NCBI GenBank assembly: GCA_050084515.1
Contig: CM114275.1
Span: 22,754,001-22,818,000, forward strand
Reading direction: 5' to 3'
Length of the DNA stretch: 64,000 nucleotides
DNA from: Blasia pusilla
Taxonomy: Eukaryota; Marchantiophyta; Marchantiopsida; Blasiales
The stretch's first letter is position 1. Every line of letters starts with the position of its first letter. The position numbers and the translations under genes are program-made. Below the pieces are notes generated by a model, which had not been told where the DNA came from, made no database searches, and saw only the letters and a program-made list of their open reading frames with translations. Of this stretch, positions 22,611-31,910 are shown piece by piece.

Positions 22611-23510
22611 CACCCTTTGGTTGCCATTGCCGCCATTACGGAGTGGAGGGTCTTCCACGACGTTCGTTGATTCTCAGACTTGCGTCGCCATCACGTACTT
22701 TGTTTTGGCCGCTACCGTCATTGTAGTTTTGTCATCAACCAGTGATGGCAGATGACCTCCGGTTATGGTGTTTGAGTTTTGATTTCATGCTGCTATGTTG
22801 TGACTAGTAGCCGCTCGACGAAGATCGAGTATCGTGCCGTGACGCCCTTAGCCGCAACGCGCCGCTGATTGCCGCGCCGTGGCGCTCGTGGCCGCACCGC
22901 ACTGTCTCGATCGCGGAGCCGCACGGTCATTGTGGAGCAGAGTGTGGGCTTATTGTTAATTGAGGAGGGTATGCCGCCGAGTGCCGCATCCCACCATCGA
23001 GGGCCGTGTCGTTCGTAGTTGTTCCGTGCCGCCTGCAACGCCGCACTGTTCCGCTGGAACCGCACTGTCTATCGAGGAGTTTTGAGCAGCGTCGGTACGG
23101 GAGGAGTATGACTTGCTGATTAGAGGAGTTGTCTCCACGACCAAGTTGGGTTGAGATTTGCAGTTGTTGAGGAGCGACATCGACATGTGTTCAATTTACC
23201 CATTCTGGTCCTTTACCCTGCACGTGTGAGGGATTTTGGGATTTGGGTAGTTTATTTGGGGATATTGGGTGTGTGGATGCTGAGAGCATCATTTATGTAT
23301 GTGGTTTAGTGGACATAGACCTGTGTGGGATGTCCAAAGTTGAGGGTAGATTGTCGATGAGATGATAGCCTGGTTGATTTGCCGCACCACGCCGCGTGTT
23401 GCCGCACGTTACACGTCTCGGGGAGGGAGAGTGTAGATCGAGTGCCGCATGTTTGGGATGAGTGATTGAGGGATTACTCATGAGGTTCAGAGTGACTAGG
23501 TGAGAGGGGC
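22611..23510 (+). other. Untranslated leader of gypsy copy 2
   Basis: No protein is recognisable. The stretch 22830-23080 is rich in GCCGC words (GCCGCACCGCACTGTC and variants), a loose low-complexity repeat. The Gag ATG is taken as 23511. Confidence 0.5.
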
Positions 23511-24960
23511 ATGAGGGTCATCACGGAGTCCGTTCGGGACTGTGAGAGGCGAGGTGGTGAACCCGAGAGTAGCTCTAGAGGTTTTACGCGGAGTGGCGCG
23601 AGGTTCCAAGGGTCTCCACGTGGGGGACCACCTCGACCTCCTTCTGTGTCATCGTCAGATAAGGGGGAGGGTGTAGAGGAGTTTGTGAGCACATCACCAC
23701 ACATTGTGAGTGGTCCTACTAGTTGGCCGTACGAGATAGACGACCGGGGTAGAGGACCGCGTAGGTTTTCAGGTGCAATAGGTACGATTGAGTTGCACGA
23801 TTCCATAGCAGAGTTTAGGAGTTGGTGCGACTCCCAGCGGGCCAGGAACTCTAGAGAGTTCAACCCATTTATAGCATGGAATGGTATGTTCCAACATTTA
23901 GAGGGAGCACCCATGGACAATTACCATGAGTTCTCTCAGAGATATGCAAGTGAGATCGAGGCGTGGAGGCTCTACTATGACCCACATTATGAGTCATGGA
24001 CGGAGCCGTTCCCAGATGAGGAGGAGGAGTCAGCAGAGGCTACTTCCTCTTCCACTAGTGACGTTTTAGGAGGGATCACTCGCACGGGAGCAGTTGCACC
24101 GTCTAGTCGGGTTCGTCCCAGGTTCAACCCTATGGTTGAGTTCTTTGTTGAGTTGAGGGCGAGCTACGAGGGGGTACGGATGGAGAAGTTGCGGAGCATC
24201 CATGACTTCTAGAGGCGTCGGGTGAGAGTTTGCGTGAGGCTTACACTCGCTTGCGCGGTTGATCAACGTCACTCAGGGGGTGACAGAGGCTCAAGCTATC
24301 CAGTCATGGTACGCGATGCTCGACCAGACCCTGCGGACATGGGTGCGGGAGGGGGTGCTTCTTATGAACACCTCCCCTACGTTGAGAGATGTTTTTAGGA
24401 CCGCCGAGAACATTTAGCGCAACATGGCGGAGGACAGCATAGCCACCATGGGTTCTGGGCGAGAGCAGTCACGATTGTTTGCACCACCTGTGCAGCAACG
24501 TGGACTCCGAGATAGGTTGACTGTGGCACCACAAGTTCAGGGAGGATACCGGGAGGCCATGCCATAGAGACCTGCGCCTTCATATGCGGTTCAACAGCAG
24601 CCACCTACTATTACTTGTTGGTCATATGGTGGAGCCCATCATCAGCGCGATTGCACTCGTCAGGGTCATGGACATGTGCCTCAACATGGAGGAGGAGATG
24701 GTGTTGCACCACGAGGTTATCAATGTGACTATTGTTAGAGATATGGCCATACACGCGCCAGGTGTTTCAGTTTATATCTTGAGTTACGTTCGGATCGAGG
24801 GCCAGAGAGGGCACCAGAGCGAGTAGCCGGCTCGGGTGGGCCTAAAGATCGTGCACCAGGTGGTCCCGTTGGGGGACGAGGAGCTGGAGTTGCCCGACAT
24901 GGTGGTGGAGCTGCCCATGGAGGAGGTATAGTACCACCACCTAGACGCACCGAGGGAGAC
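23511..24960 (+). pseudogene. Gag polyprotein region with two CCHC zinc knuckles
   Basis: The frame opens with ATG at 23511 and runs to a TAG at 24210, then continues in a shifted frame (LRGLINVTQGVTEAQ) and past further TAG codons. The N terminus is basic and Ser/Pro-rich; the middle, with FIAWNGMFQHLEG and NYHEFSQRYASEIEAW, resembles a retrotransposon capsid. Two knuckles follow: CWSYGGAHHQRDC, in which Tyr replaces the second Cys, and C-D-Y-C-stop-R-Y-G-H-T-R-A-R-C (about 24728-24769). The intervening TAG is probably an altered CAG. A Gly/Arg-rich tail leads without a stop into the frame that holds the protease. In the active element Gag would package RNA in cytoplasmic particles. Confidence 0.75.
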
Positions 24961-24978
24961 GCTGGACGTGAGGCTGGG

Positions 24979-26446
24979 ATGGCTGCTCAGATACAGCAGC
25001 TTCAGGAGCATATTGCCGCTATGGCATTAAGGTTACCCGATGCCGGATCCGTGGCATCGACATCATATGGAGCAGCCAAAGATTTGGAGGATCCTAGCTG
25101 GATGTGCAGGGTTGCCCAAATGGAGGCCGCCGCAGTTGTGACGCATGGAGCAGCCGCAAAGTTGGATCCACAACGAGGGGAAGCCATAAAAAAAACTAGG
25201 CTTCCTCAATCGTTTACATTGTCCGAAGCGATGAGGATCCCATCGATGGGTCCTCATCAAAGTTCCTGGAGAGTTGGTGATGTTGTTGGTGTGCAAGCAC
25301 GGAGGGCGATGGGAGAAGCGAGTGCGACGACTCCTATTGTTGATGTTCAAGAGGGGCATGTGTCGAGCACGTTGTTGGGGGCGGCCACCGTTGTGTACCG
25401 CACTCATTTATTTTCTGCTTCCGATGTTATGATGTTGGGGGGTATGCCCGCCAAGGCTTTTTGGCTGGCCGCTTCACTATGTGAGCGCGGAGTTGGAGCT
25501 CCTACCTCACGTTCAAAAGTGATTGCAGAGGAGGTGATGGACCTGCCCTTGGAGCGGATGCTCAGGCCATCCACGTCAGATTCATGGCAGGCTCCGGCTG
25601 CTAGGATGGCGGAGATGCCCGTTAGACCTGCGATAGAGCGTGCCATGGCTTCTCCTAGTGTTGTATTGCTGGATAACCAAGGAGAGGTCTTCCAGTTGGT
25701 GAGTCATGGAGGTAGAGCTTTTAGTCCGCAGCACGTCTTGTACGTTGGATTCAAGAGCGCAACCCCTGATGTTGGGGAAAGCGTAATTTGGAGGATTGGG
25801 CTTGACGAGAGCCGATGTGGAGCGTTGTCCATTCCGGATACAGACATCCTAGGGTGGAGCGAGTATCACATAATATATCACCCGACATGAGGTCGTGGTG
25901 AGGATTCACCCGGGACATCCTGCATATGAGTCCATGGTGCGCGCCAAGGCGATAGTGGCTAATGCAAAGTCCTACGACGTCTTGGTTGGTGGAGAAGTGT
26001 TATACCCGATGGGGTTTTCCCTGGATTACTGGGAGGAGTCAGCGTCCTATAGACCAGGATGGCAGTCAGGTGATGGGCGCCTTAGCTCATTACCCGTTCG
26101 ATTCACATGTGCAGTGATCAAGCAACGGCCAGGAGAGATGGCGACCTTAACATCATTTAGCAGTGCCATCACTTGGCCTAGTGATTTGATTGAGGGACAT
26201 GTCCATGCAGAAGATACTCCCGTTCCTGACATTTCTATGGAGAGGAGTGTTATGGTAGCTACATCATTCCGTGGAGGAGAGGTGCAGCTGTGGGGCTCGA
26301 CTGAGGAGCTTCGACGATTGGCAGATGAGCACGTGCAGACCGCGTGGAGCGAGGCGTTTGCAGCGGAGCGTGATGGGTCTGAGGAACCCGAGGTACCAGG
26401 GAGTGCTACGATGACACCCTTGGATACCACACCCATTGTGTGGTGA
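24979..26446 (+). pseudogene. Protease region and linker of gypsy copy 2
   Basis: The frame 24979-25890 starts with a short helical segment (QIQQLQEHIAAMALRL) and runs to the protease. At about 25750 an indel relative to copy 1 shifts the frame at the active site; the nucleotides still show where copy 1 has DLGAQPLMLG. The second frame, 25895-26446, holds SYDVLVGGEVLYPMGFSLDY, the second conserved protease block, then about 120 residues of linker with no known domain (GGEVQLWGSTEELRRLADE). Two TGA codons (26444 and 26467) separate it from the methyltransferase; both fit former CGA codons. Confidence 0.65.
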
Positions 26447-26467
26447 ACCCCGGAGGAGGGTATTTGA

Positions 26468-27369
26468 GTGTTAGATCTCTTTGGAGGGATTAGCATCGGG
26501 TTAGCTGCTGTTTTGCAGGTAGGAGTGCGAGTACAACAATACCTATATGTGGAGAGTGATGATGTTGTGAGGCGCGTCTCACTACGACATGTGGCGCAGT
26601 TACACCTACATTTTCCTGACTTATTGTCTACGTCCGCAGTACAGGGGTACCAGAGTTCCCTACAGAGGGATATTTTGTTGTTGGGCGCGCAGGACTTAGG
26701 GCCGGTAGGGACCATTGATTTGGTCATTCCGGTTGGCCATGTTAGGGCCAATCGAGTGCTGGACGAGGCAGCGGGTTGGCTGACACTCGGTCCAGGTTGT
26801 TTTGGGAGATGTTGAGGGTCTAACGGTAGTTGCAGGAGCACCAGTCTCGTTCTCGAGCTTACATTATGGAGAATGTGCTGATCTTAGGCGACTCCAGGTC
26901 ATGGGTGGTGACAAGTGCTCATCAGGTGTGTGCCTAGATCGGCCCAGCAGTGTTCTTGGATACGGCGAGTGTAGGTTCTAGAGCCCATCGCCCGCGTCTA
27001 TGGTGGACCAACTTGGTGCCCCATGCGGTGTTACAGAGGGCGTATGCGAGAGTGGAGCGCCCCTCCCATTTGTTAGTGGATTCCATTCTAGATCTCGTTC
27101 GTTGATCACAGGCAGTGAGGCACGATGATCGACCACCGTTGACTGTGGTCAACAGGGTAGTCAGGCCGCGGGCAGCCTTGCTCACGTTTGTGAGTTTTCC
27201 CGCTTCCTATGCATACAAGCAGGCCGGTCCTGGCTTGGTTTGGGATGACCAAGTTCAGCGGTTGGTGGAGCCCAACGCCGACGAGAGAGAGCGAGCGATG
27301 GGATTTCCCACATCAGTGATGGCAGTACCGTCAGTGTCAGAGGCATCAAGACACCATGTCTTGGGTTAG
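26468..27369 (+). pseudogene. C5-cytosine DNA methyltransferase-like domain, gypsy copy 2
   Basis: The domain starts VLDLFGGISIGLAAVLQ at 26468, the AdoMet-binding motif I (D-L-F-x-G-x-G-x in the family), followed by an acidic residue after QQYLYVE (motif II-like) and GTIDLVI before the catalytic loop. A 1-nt loss near 26729 shifts the frame. In the other frame the loop reads W-P-C-stop-G: the Cys of PCQ is present and the next codon is TAG (26743-26745), where copy 1 has CAA. ENV (motif VI) follows at about 26870, then SVGSRAHRPRLWWTNLVP (motif VIII-like) and ERERAMGFPTS near the end. The order I-IV-VI-VIII-X is the normal, non-permuted order, unlike plant DRM enzymes. It sits between protease and reverse transcriptase in the polyprotein. 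The activity is inferred for the ancestor; this copy is dead. Confidence 0.8.
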
Positions 27370-27727
27370 GCGATGGACCTTAATTGCTTGACATGGATCC
27401 TCAGCTTGGGAGTGGCTGACAGATCACAACGGTTGCGTTGGTGAGCCCCATGCCTACCGAGACGGTGGAGGCAGTAGCTGGGGGCGAGACCCCAAGAGAT
27501 CTACGCACCAAGGGAGATCAAGAGAGACACCCTTGGACTTCTTGGGTTTTTTGCAGGTACGCCAGGAGATGATAGCCACAGCATCGAGCATGGTTTAGGG
27601 CACTACACGTGGAGGAGATCAGAGTTTGCAGTTGGCTGCAGGAGAGTGGCCAAGTGTTGTTGTTCGAGACGGGGTTGCACCATAGCAACCACCGATACCC
27701 GCGCCGGAGAGTCCTATCGTAGTCACG

Positions 27728-28732
27728 ATGGAGACTTGGGAGCCAGATATGGGCCCTAAGTTGACAGAAGGAGAGCGGTGCCGAATACATCAATTCCTCA
27801 GGAGTTATAGGAGCTGCTCTGCATTTAACATGGAGCATTTGGGTACGCTGAAGGGACCGGGGATCCGCATTGAGTTGTCGAGTGATACGCCGATCTTCCG
27901 ACAACCCTACAGGTACAGTGATATGGAGAGGGCTCTGATTCAGAGTAGGAGCCAAGACTTGGTTGGAGTAGGACTAGTGGAGATGTCGCATGGGGAGTAT
28001 GCATCTGCCACTGTCATGCCCGCCAAGAAGGATGTGGATGGCAACTGGACGGATAGGCGGATGTGTGGGGATTACCGACCTATCAATCGGCAGACAAAGT
28101 CCGATAGGTATGCCATGCCCACCCTTGAGGAGATCTTTGATGCGATTGGTCACGCAAGTGTCTTCAGTTCATTGGATTTGCGAGCCGGATATCATCAGCT
28201 GCCAATCAGATTGGAGGACAGGCAGAAGACGGCATTTTGGAGCATCGATCCTCACGGGAAGGATTGTTTGTACCAGTGGCGATTTTTACCATTTGGGTTA
28301 GAGAACGCCCCAGCTGAGTTTCAGAGGGTTATGGATAGGATCTTGGCTCGTCTAGATTTTGCTAGGTATTATATTGATGACATTGTAGTCTTTAGGGCCA
28401 CGGTTGAGGAGCATGAGCGACATCTAGAGGAGGTGTTTTGACGATTGCAATTACATGGGCTGAAGCTACATCCAAGCAAGTGCAAGTTCTTCCACGACCA
28501 GATTGTGTACCTGGGTCAAATGATATACCCAAGGGGCCTTGGTGTTCAGCAGACGAAGATAGAGGCTATCTCACGCATTCCACGCCCTACAGATGTGAGC
28601 CGTGTTCGTGCATTCATGGGATTGGCGAACTTCTATAGGCGATACGTTAAGGGATTCAGTTCGATTGCAAAGTCGCTGACCTTGCTGACCAAGGTGGATC
28701 ACGAGTGGCACTGGGGGGATGAGCAGGAGTGA
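27728..28732 (+). pseudogene. Reverse transcriptase of gypsy copy 2
   Basis: A single frame, 27728-28438, carries the palm motifs: MPAKKDVDGNWTDRRMCGDY, SSLDLRAGYHQLPI (first catalytic Asp), QWRFLPFGLENAPAEFQ, and YYIDDIVVF (catalytic YIDD at about 28371-28382). A TGA at 28439-28441 interrupts it. The same reading continues with LHGLKLHPSKCKFFHDQ, YLGQMIYPRGL and RAFMGLANFYRRYVKGFSS. This is a classic Ty3/gypsy polymerase. The catalytic residues are intact, and only a few stops separate this copy from a full frame. Confidence 0.92.
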
Positions 28733-28738
28733 GCATTT

Positions 28739-29150
28739 TAGTTGCTCAAGGACAAGTTGACCTCCGCGCCCATCTTGAGGAGACCGATTAGGGGGCGTCC
28801 TTTCCCGTTGCACACAAATTGGAGCATGTTGGGGCTTGGAGCGGTGCTCACCCATCATGATGATGAGGGTAGAGAGTTCGTGATGGCTTACGCTAGCTGC
28901 TTGAACAACGCTGCAGAGGCAAAGTACAGCTCGTATGAGGGTGAGTGCTTAGCTACGGTATGGGTTGTCGCGCATTTCAGGTGTTACTTATTCGGCAAGC
29001 CCTTTACCATCATCACTGATCACCAACCACTAAAGTGGTTGATGGAGTCCGACAAGCTTACAGGGAAGCTTGAGAGATGGGCTCTGTTGTTGCAGGAGTA
29101 TGATTTTTAGATGGTACATAGACCTGAGACGCTCAACCAGGATGCAGATG
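28739..29150 (+). pseudogene. RNase H of gypsy copy 2
   Basis: The frame 28742-29110 reads LLKDKLTSAPILRRP, HTNWSMLGLGAVLTHHDDEG, YSSYEGECLATVW and ITDHQPLKWLMES. The usual first Asp of T-D-A-S is Asn here (HTNWS), whereas copy 1 has Asp, so the change is recent. The Glu and later Asp are present. A TAG at 29108-29110 stands where copy 1 has CAA. Confidence 0.88.
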
Positions 29151-30640
29151 GGTTGAGTCGTAACCCATGCCCGAGTCAGCGAGATGCGACTGGAGCTCGA
29201 CGGCATGGAGAGAGTGATGAGGAGTCGATGCAAGGATGGCACGCGTCAGCCTATTTAGGCATGTTGGCTATGGAGAGCCAGAGTGTGGAGACTTCGATGG
29301 CGAGGTCTAGTGGAGAGTCCTTGGATCCCGAGGCCAGTGAGGAGACGACAAGTGGCCGAGATATTCATGATGATGGAGTAGTCTTGGAGTACCTTCGTAT
29401 TGGTAGCATTGCAAGCACCGTGGATGCTAGAGAGCGGGATCGGATCCTACAACGGGCCAGACGGTTCCGTTGGGAGGGGACACATGTTTTGAGGGTTTGG
29501 GAGGATGGCAGAGTACACGTAGTGCCGCATCCTTTGCAGAGAGCACGACTAGTGCAGCATGCCCATGAGGAGTTGGGTCACTTTGGGGTGAAGTGGACGT
29601 ACAGCTTGCTCCAGATTCAATATTGGTGGCGAGGCATGCAGACTGACGTTCAGTACTTTGTTGCCAGACGCATGGTGTGTGATCGGGTCCGAGCATCGTT
29701 CAATGCTCCAACTCCACAATTGCATCAATTACTGATCATGGGCTTAGGGTATAGATGGAGTTTGGATTTTGCAGGACCTTTGCCTTTGATGGAACGTTAC
29801 AATCGTTATGTGTTGGTGATGGTCGAGCATTTCTCGAAGTGGATCGAGTTGGTTGCATTGCTTGACAAAGCGAGTGAGGGAGTAGCTTATGCCTTCCTTG
29901 ACAAAGTGTTGAGTCATTATGGTGCACCGGCTGAGGTGTTGACAGACCAGGGTATCGAGTTTCGCGGTGAGTTCCAAGCCTTGTGTGATCAGGCGCTGAT
30001 CTACCACCGCACAACTTCGCGAGATCATCCCGAGACGGATGGATTAGCGGAGAGAGTTGTGCAGACGGTGAAGAGGGGTTTACACAAGTATGGCTTGCAG
30101 AGAGGTCACCTAGGAGATTGGGACCTCCAATCGCCATGGTTGGCGATGGGATACAGATTCAGCAAGCAGGCATCCTTAGCGTCTTTTTCACCGTACTTGC
30201 TACTTTATGGCCGAGAGCCAGATTTACTTGCGGCCATTCGTTGAGATGTTGGTGAGGTGCTAGATCTTGATGACCCTGATGTATGGATGCAAGCATGTTC
30301 TCAGAGGGCTGAGTTATTTCGGAGAGTGATGCCCATGGCGTTCGAGAACTTGGCGATTGCGCAACATCGAGATACGTTGAGGTATGCAACTATTCGGGGT
30401 GGTAGTTATCGACCAACCATCCGGAGGTTTCATCAGGGAGATTATGTCTACTTGTAGCAGACGGCACCGACGACGTTGGATGTGACTGCAGGGCGTACTA
30501 TCCTGAGAGTGCGTGATGTTTTGCCATCCGGTGTTCTCTTGCTGGAGGGACGCGATTGTATGGTATGGAAGGACCATGTGCGTAATTATGCGCCATGTCA
30601 CCTTCCTAATATTGATGGTACAGTAGATCTGAGCTTAGCA
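29111..30640 (+). pseudogene. Integrase of gypsy copy 2
   Basis: The frame 29111-30244 has the zinc-binding region HEELGHFGVKWTYSLL...VARRMVCDRV; the first Cys is replaced by Arg relative to copy 1. The catalytic core follows with WSLDFAGPLPL, EVLTDQGIEFRGEF and DGLAERVVQTVKRGLHKYGL, giving an intact D-D-E triad. After a TGA at 30242 the C-terminal part continues with AFENLAIAQHRDTLRYA, RRFHQGDYVYL and, beyond a TAG, a small beta-rich segment (LRVRDVLPSGVLLLEGRD...VRNYAPCHLP), like the GPY/F-type C-terminal fold of gypsy integrases. No chromodomain is seen. Confidence 0.88.
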
Positions 30641-30801
30641 GTAGTTCCTACAAGCTTGCGTTGTATGTTGTGTGGTTCTACCTGTGGTGCGGCCACAATG
30701 CTAGTCTGTGATGGATGTTCAAAAGGTTGGCATATGGCATGTCTGACGTCACCTCTCACTAGGGTTCCTCGGGGATGATGGATGTATCCCAGATGTACAT
30801 A
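30641..30801 (+). pseudogene. PHD-like zinc finger at the C terminus of the gypsy polyprotein
   Basis: In the same frame as the integrase tail the sequence reads R-C-M-L-C, then LVCDGCSKGWHMACL, then PRG-stop-WMYPRC. The spacing Cx2C, Cx2C, H-x2-C, W-x2-[Y]-x2-C matches a C4HC3 PHD finger with seven of eight metal ligands; the penultimate Cys is Tyr (TAT). CDGC..GWH.AC is the usual PHD core. PHD fingers typically bind the histone H3 tail. In this position it could act like the chromodomain of chromoviruses in choosing integration sites; that is inference. Confidence 0.78.
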
Positions 30802-30984
30802 GAGGAGATATTGGGTAGGTTTTGATTCCAACTTTTTCTGTGATATGGATGACACGAAGGCGACTAAGGATGGGGCCACATGAGCACCCGGCCTTTATGC
30901 TCTTAGCGTCCTAGAGATGTGCGTCATGGTAGGTAGGGATAGACGGCTATTTGGAGTTAGAGGGACCTAACCACCAACTAGGGG

Positions 30985-31551
30985 GGCTATTGGATATATT
31001 TTGGTTCTTCTCGCCTCTATGTATGGATGCCATGAGTAAGCATGGGATCGTGTGTGTTTGTGTGTGTATGTTTGATGACAGCGATGTATGTTGTGTAGTG
31101 ATGTGTATGCGCATGAAATCTGTCACGATTGTTAGGATAGATCGATGGGATCTAGCATAGTGTCTTCACGAGTAGTGGAAGACAAGCCCATGAGGTCGAG
31201 AATGACCTGTTGAGGCCCCGGGAAACCTGAGAGAGCACATTCCCCCTTCGTTCCGGCTCATTTGGAGCCATATATAGAAACTTACTATTTCACGTAAGTT
31301 TCCATGTTGGGGATAGTTGACTTTCTAATTTTTCTAAGTGGCCCTTGACCTACTACATCAGATCAAGAGCCAAGGAGGTGACTTGGGAGCGTAGGTTACC
31401 ATGGAGAGAGCTTGGGAGAGGGAAGGATTGGAGATATTTTGGTACTTCTCGCCTCTATGTATGGATTGCATGAGTTAGCATGGGATCGTGTGTATTTGTG
31501 TGTGTGTTCGATGACAGCGATGTATGTTGTGTAGCGATGTGTATGCGCATG
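30985..31551. repeat. Direct repeat of about 120-130 bp flanking the 3' LTR fragment
   Basis: The segment 30990-31115 (ATATTTTGGTTCTTCTCGCC ... GTGTATGCGCATGA) recurs at 31432-31551 with small differences. Between them lies the LTR fragment 31121-31430. Both copies contain a TG-rich run (GTGTGTTTGTGTGTG). It is not found near the 5' LTR. Confidence 0.8.
31121..31430 (+). repeat. 3' LTR fragment of gypsy copy 2
   Basis: It starts TGTCACGATTGTTAGG and follows the 5' LTR to about 31430 (GAGAGAGCTTGGGAGAGG), where the match ends and the duplicated upstream sequence begins. No clean polypurine tract precedes it; the base run before it is GCGCATGAAATC. Confidence 0.75.
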
Positions 31552-31558
31552 ACACACT

Positions 31559-31910
31559 CAACTCTTGTGATCGTGTTTTTATTGCTGCTATAATCGTGAC
31601 CTCATTTGCTCAAACATCTTAGTGTCTAGATTCTGAATAGCTTTTTCTTCTTTCTCTCTCGCCTTTGCGATGTTTGGCTTCGTCGTTGTAGTGACCGTGG
31701 ATTCTCTCGTTGTTGCTGTAGTTGTGACCTGTGTTCTCAGTTTTCATAGTGTCTTGATTCTAAAAGTCTTGTTCACTCGACTCTTGTGATCGCGTTTTCA
31801 TTGCTGCTGTAATCGCAACCTCATTTGCTCAAACATCTTAGAGTCTGGATTCTAAAAAGCTTTTGCTTCTTTCTCTCTTGGCTTCGCGGTGTCTGGCTCG
31901 ATTGTCGTGG
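31559..31910. repeat. Two-copy repeat with 219-bp spacing
   Basis: CAACTCTTGTGATCG at 31559 and CGACTCTTGTGATCG at 31778 begin two similar blocks of about 130 bp, sharing CCTCATTTGCTCAAACATCTTAG and the CTTCTTTCTCTC run. No coding content. Confidence 0.7.

Larger units (their letters stand above)
21412..31430 (+). mobile_element. Ty3/gypsy retrotransposon encoding a DNA methyltransferase, copy 2
   Basis: About 10 kb long. LTR sequence starting TGTCACGA occurs at 21412 and again at 31121. Between them, in order: a non-coding leader with a 20-bp minisatellite; Gag with two CCHC knuckles; protease; C5 methyltransferase-like domain; reverse transcriptase; RNase H; integrase; and a PHD-like zinc finger. 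Gag, protease and the first part of the methyltransferase lie in one frame once a few stops and a 1-nt change are allowed for, so the ancestor probably made a single Gag-Pol polyprotein. Polymerase before integrase defines Ty3/gypsy. Several stops and indels make this copy non-functional, yet it is clearly less decayed than copy 1. Confidence 0.88.

Noticed and set aside
22830-23080. GCCGC-rich stretch as a CpG-island promoter of a host gene
   Set aside because: It lies inside the retrotransposon leader and has a loose repeat structure; no host gene follows.
26047-26841. 264-codon open frame on the minus strand
   Set aside because: It is antisense to the protease and methyltransferase coding strand, whose motifs are clear; the minus frame has none.
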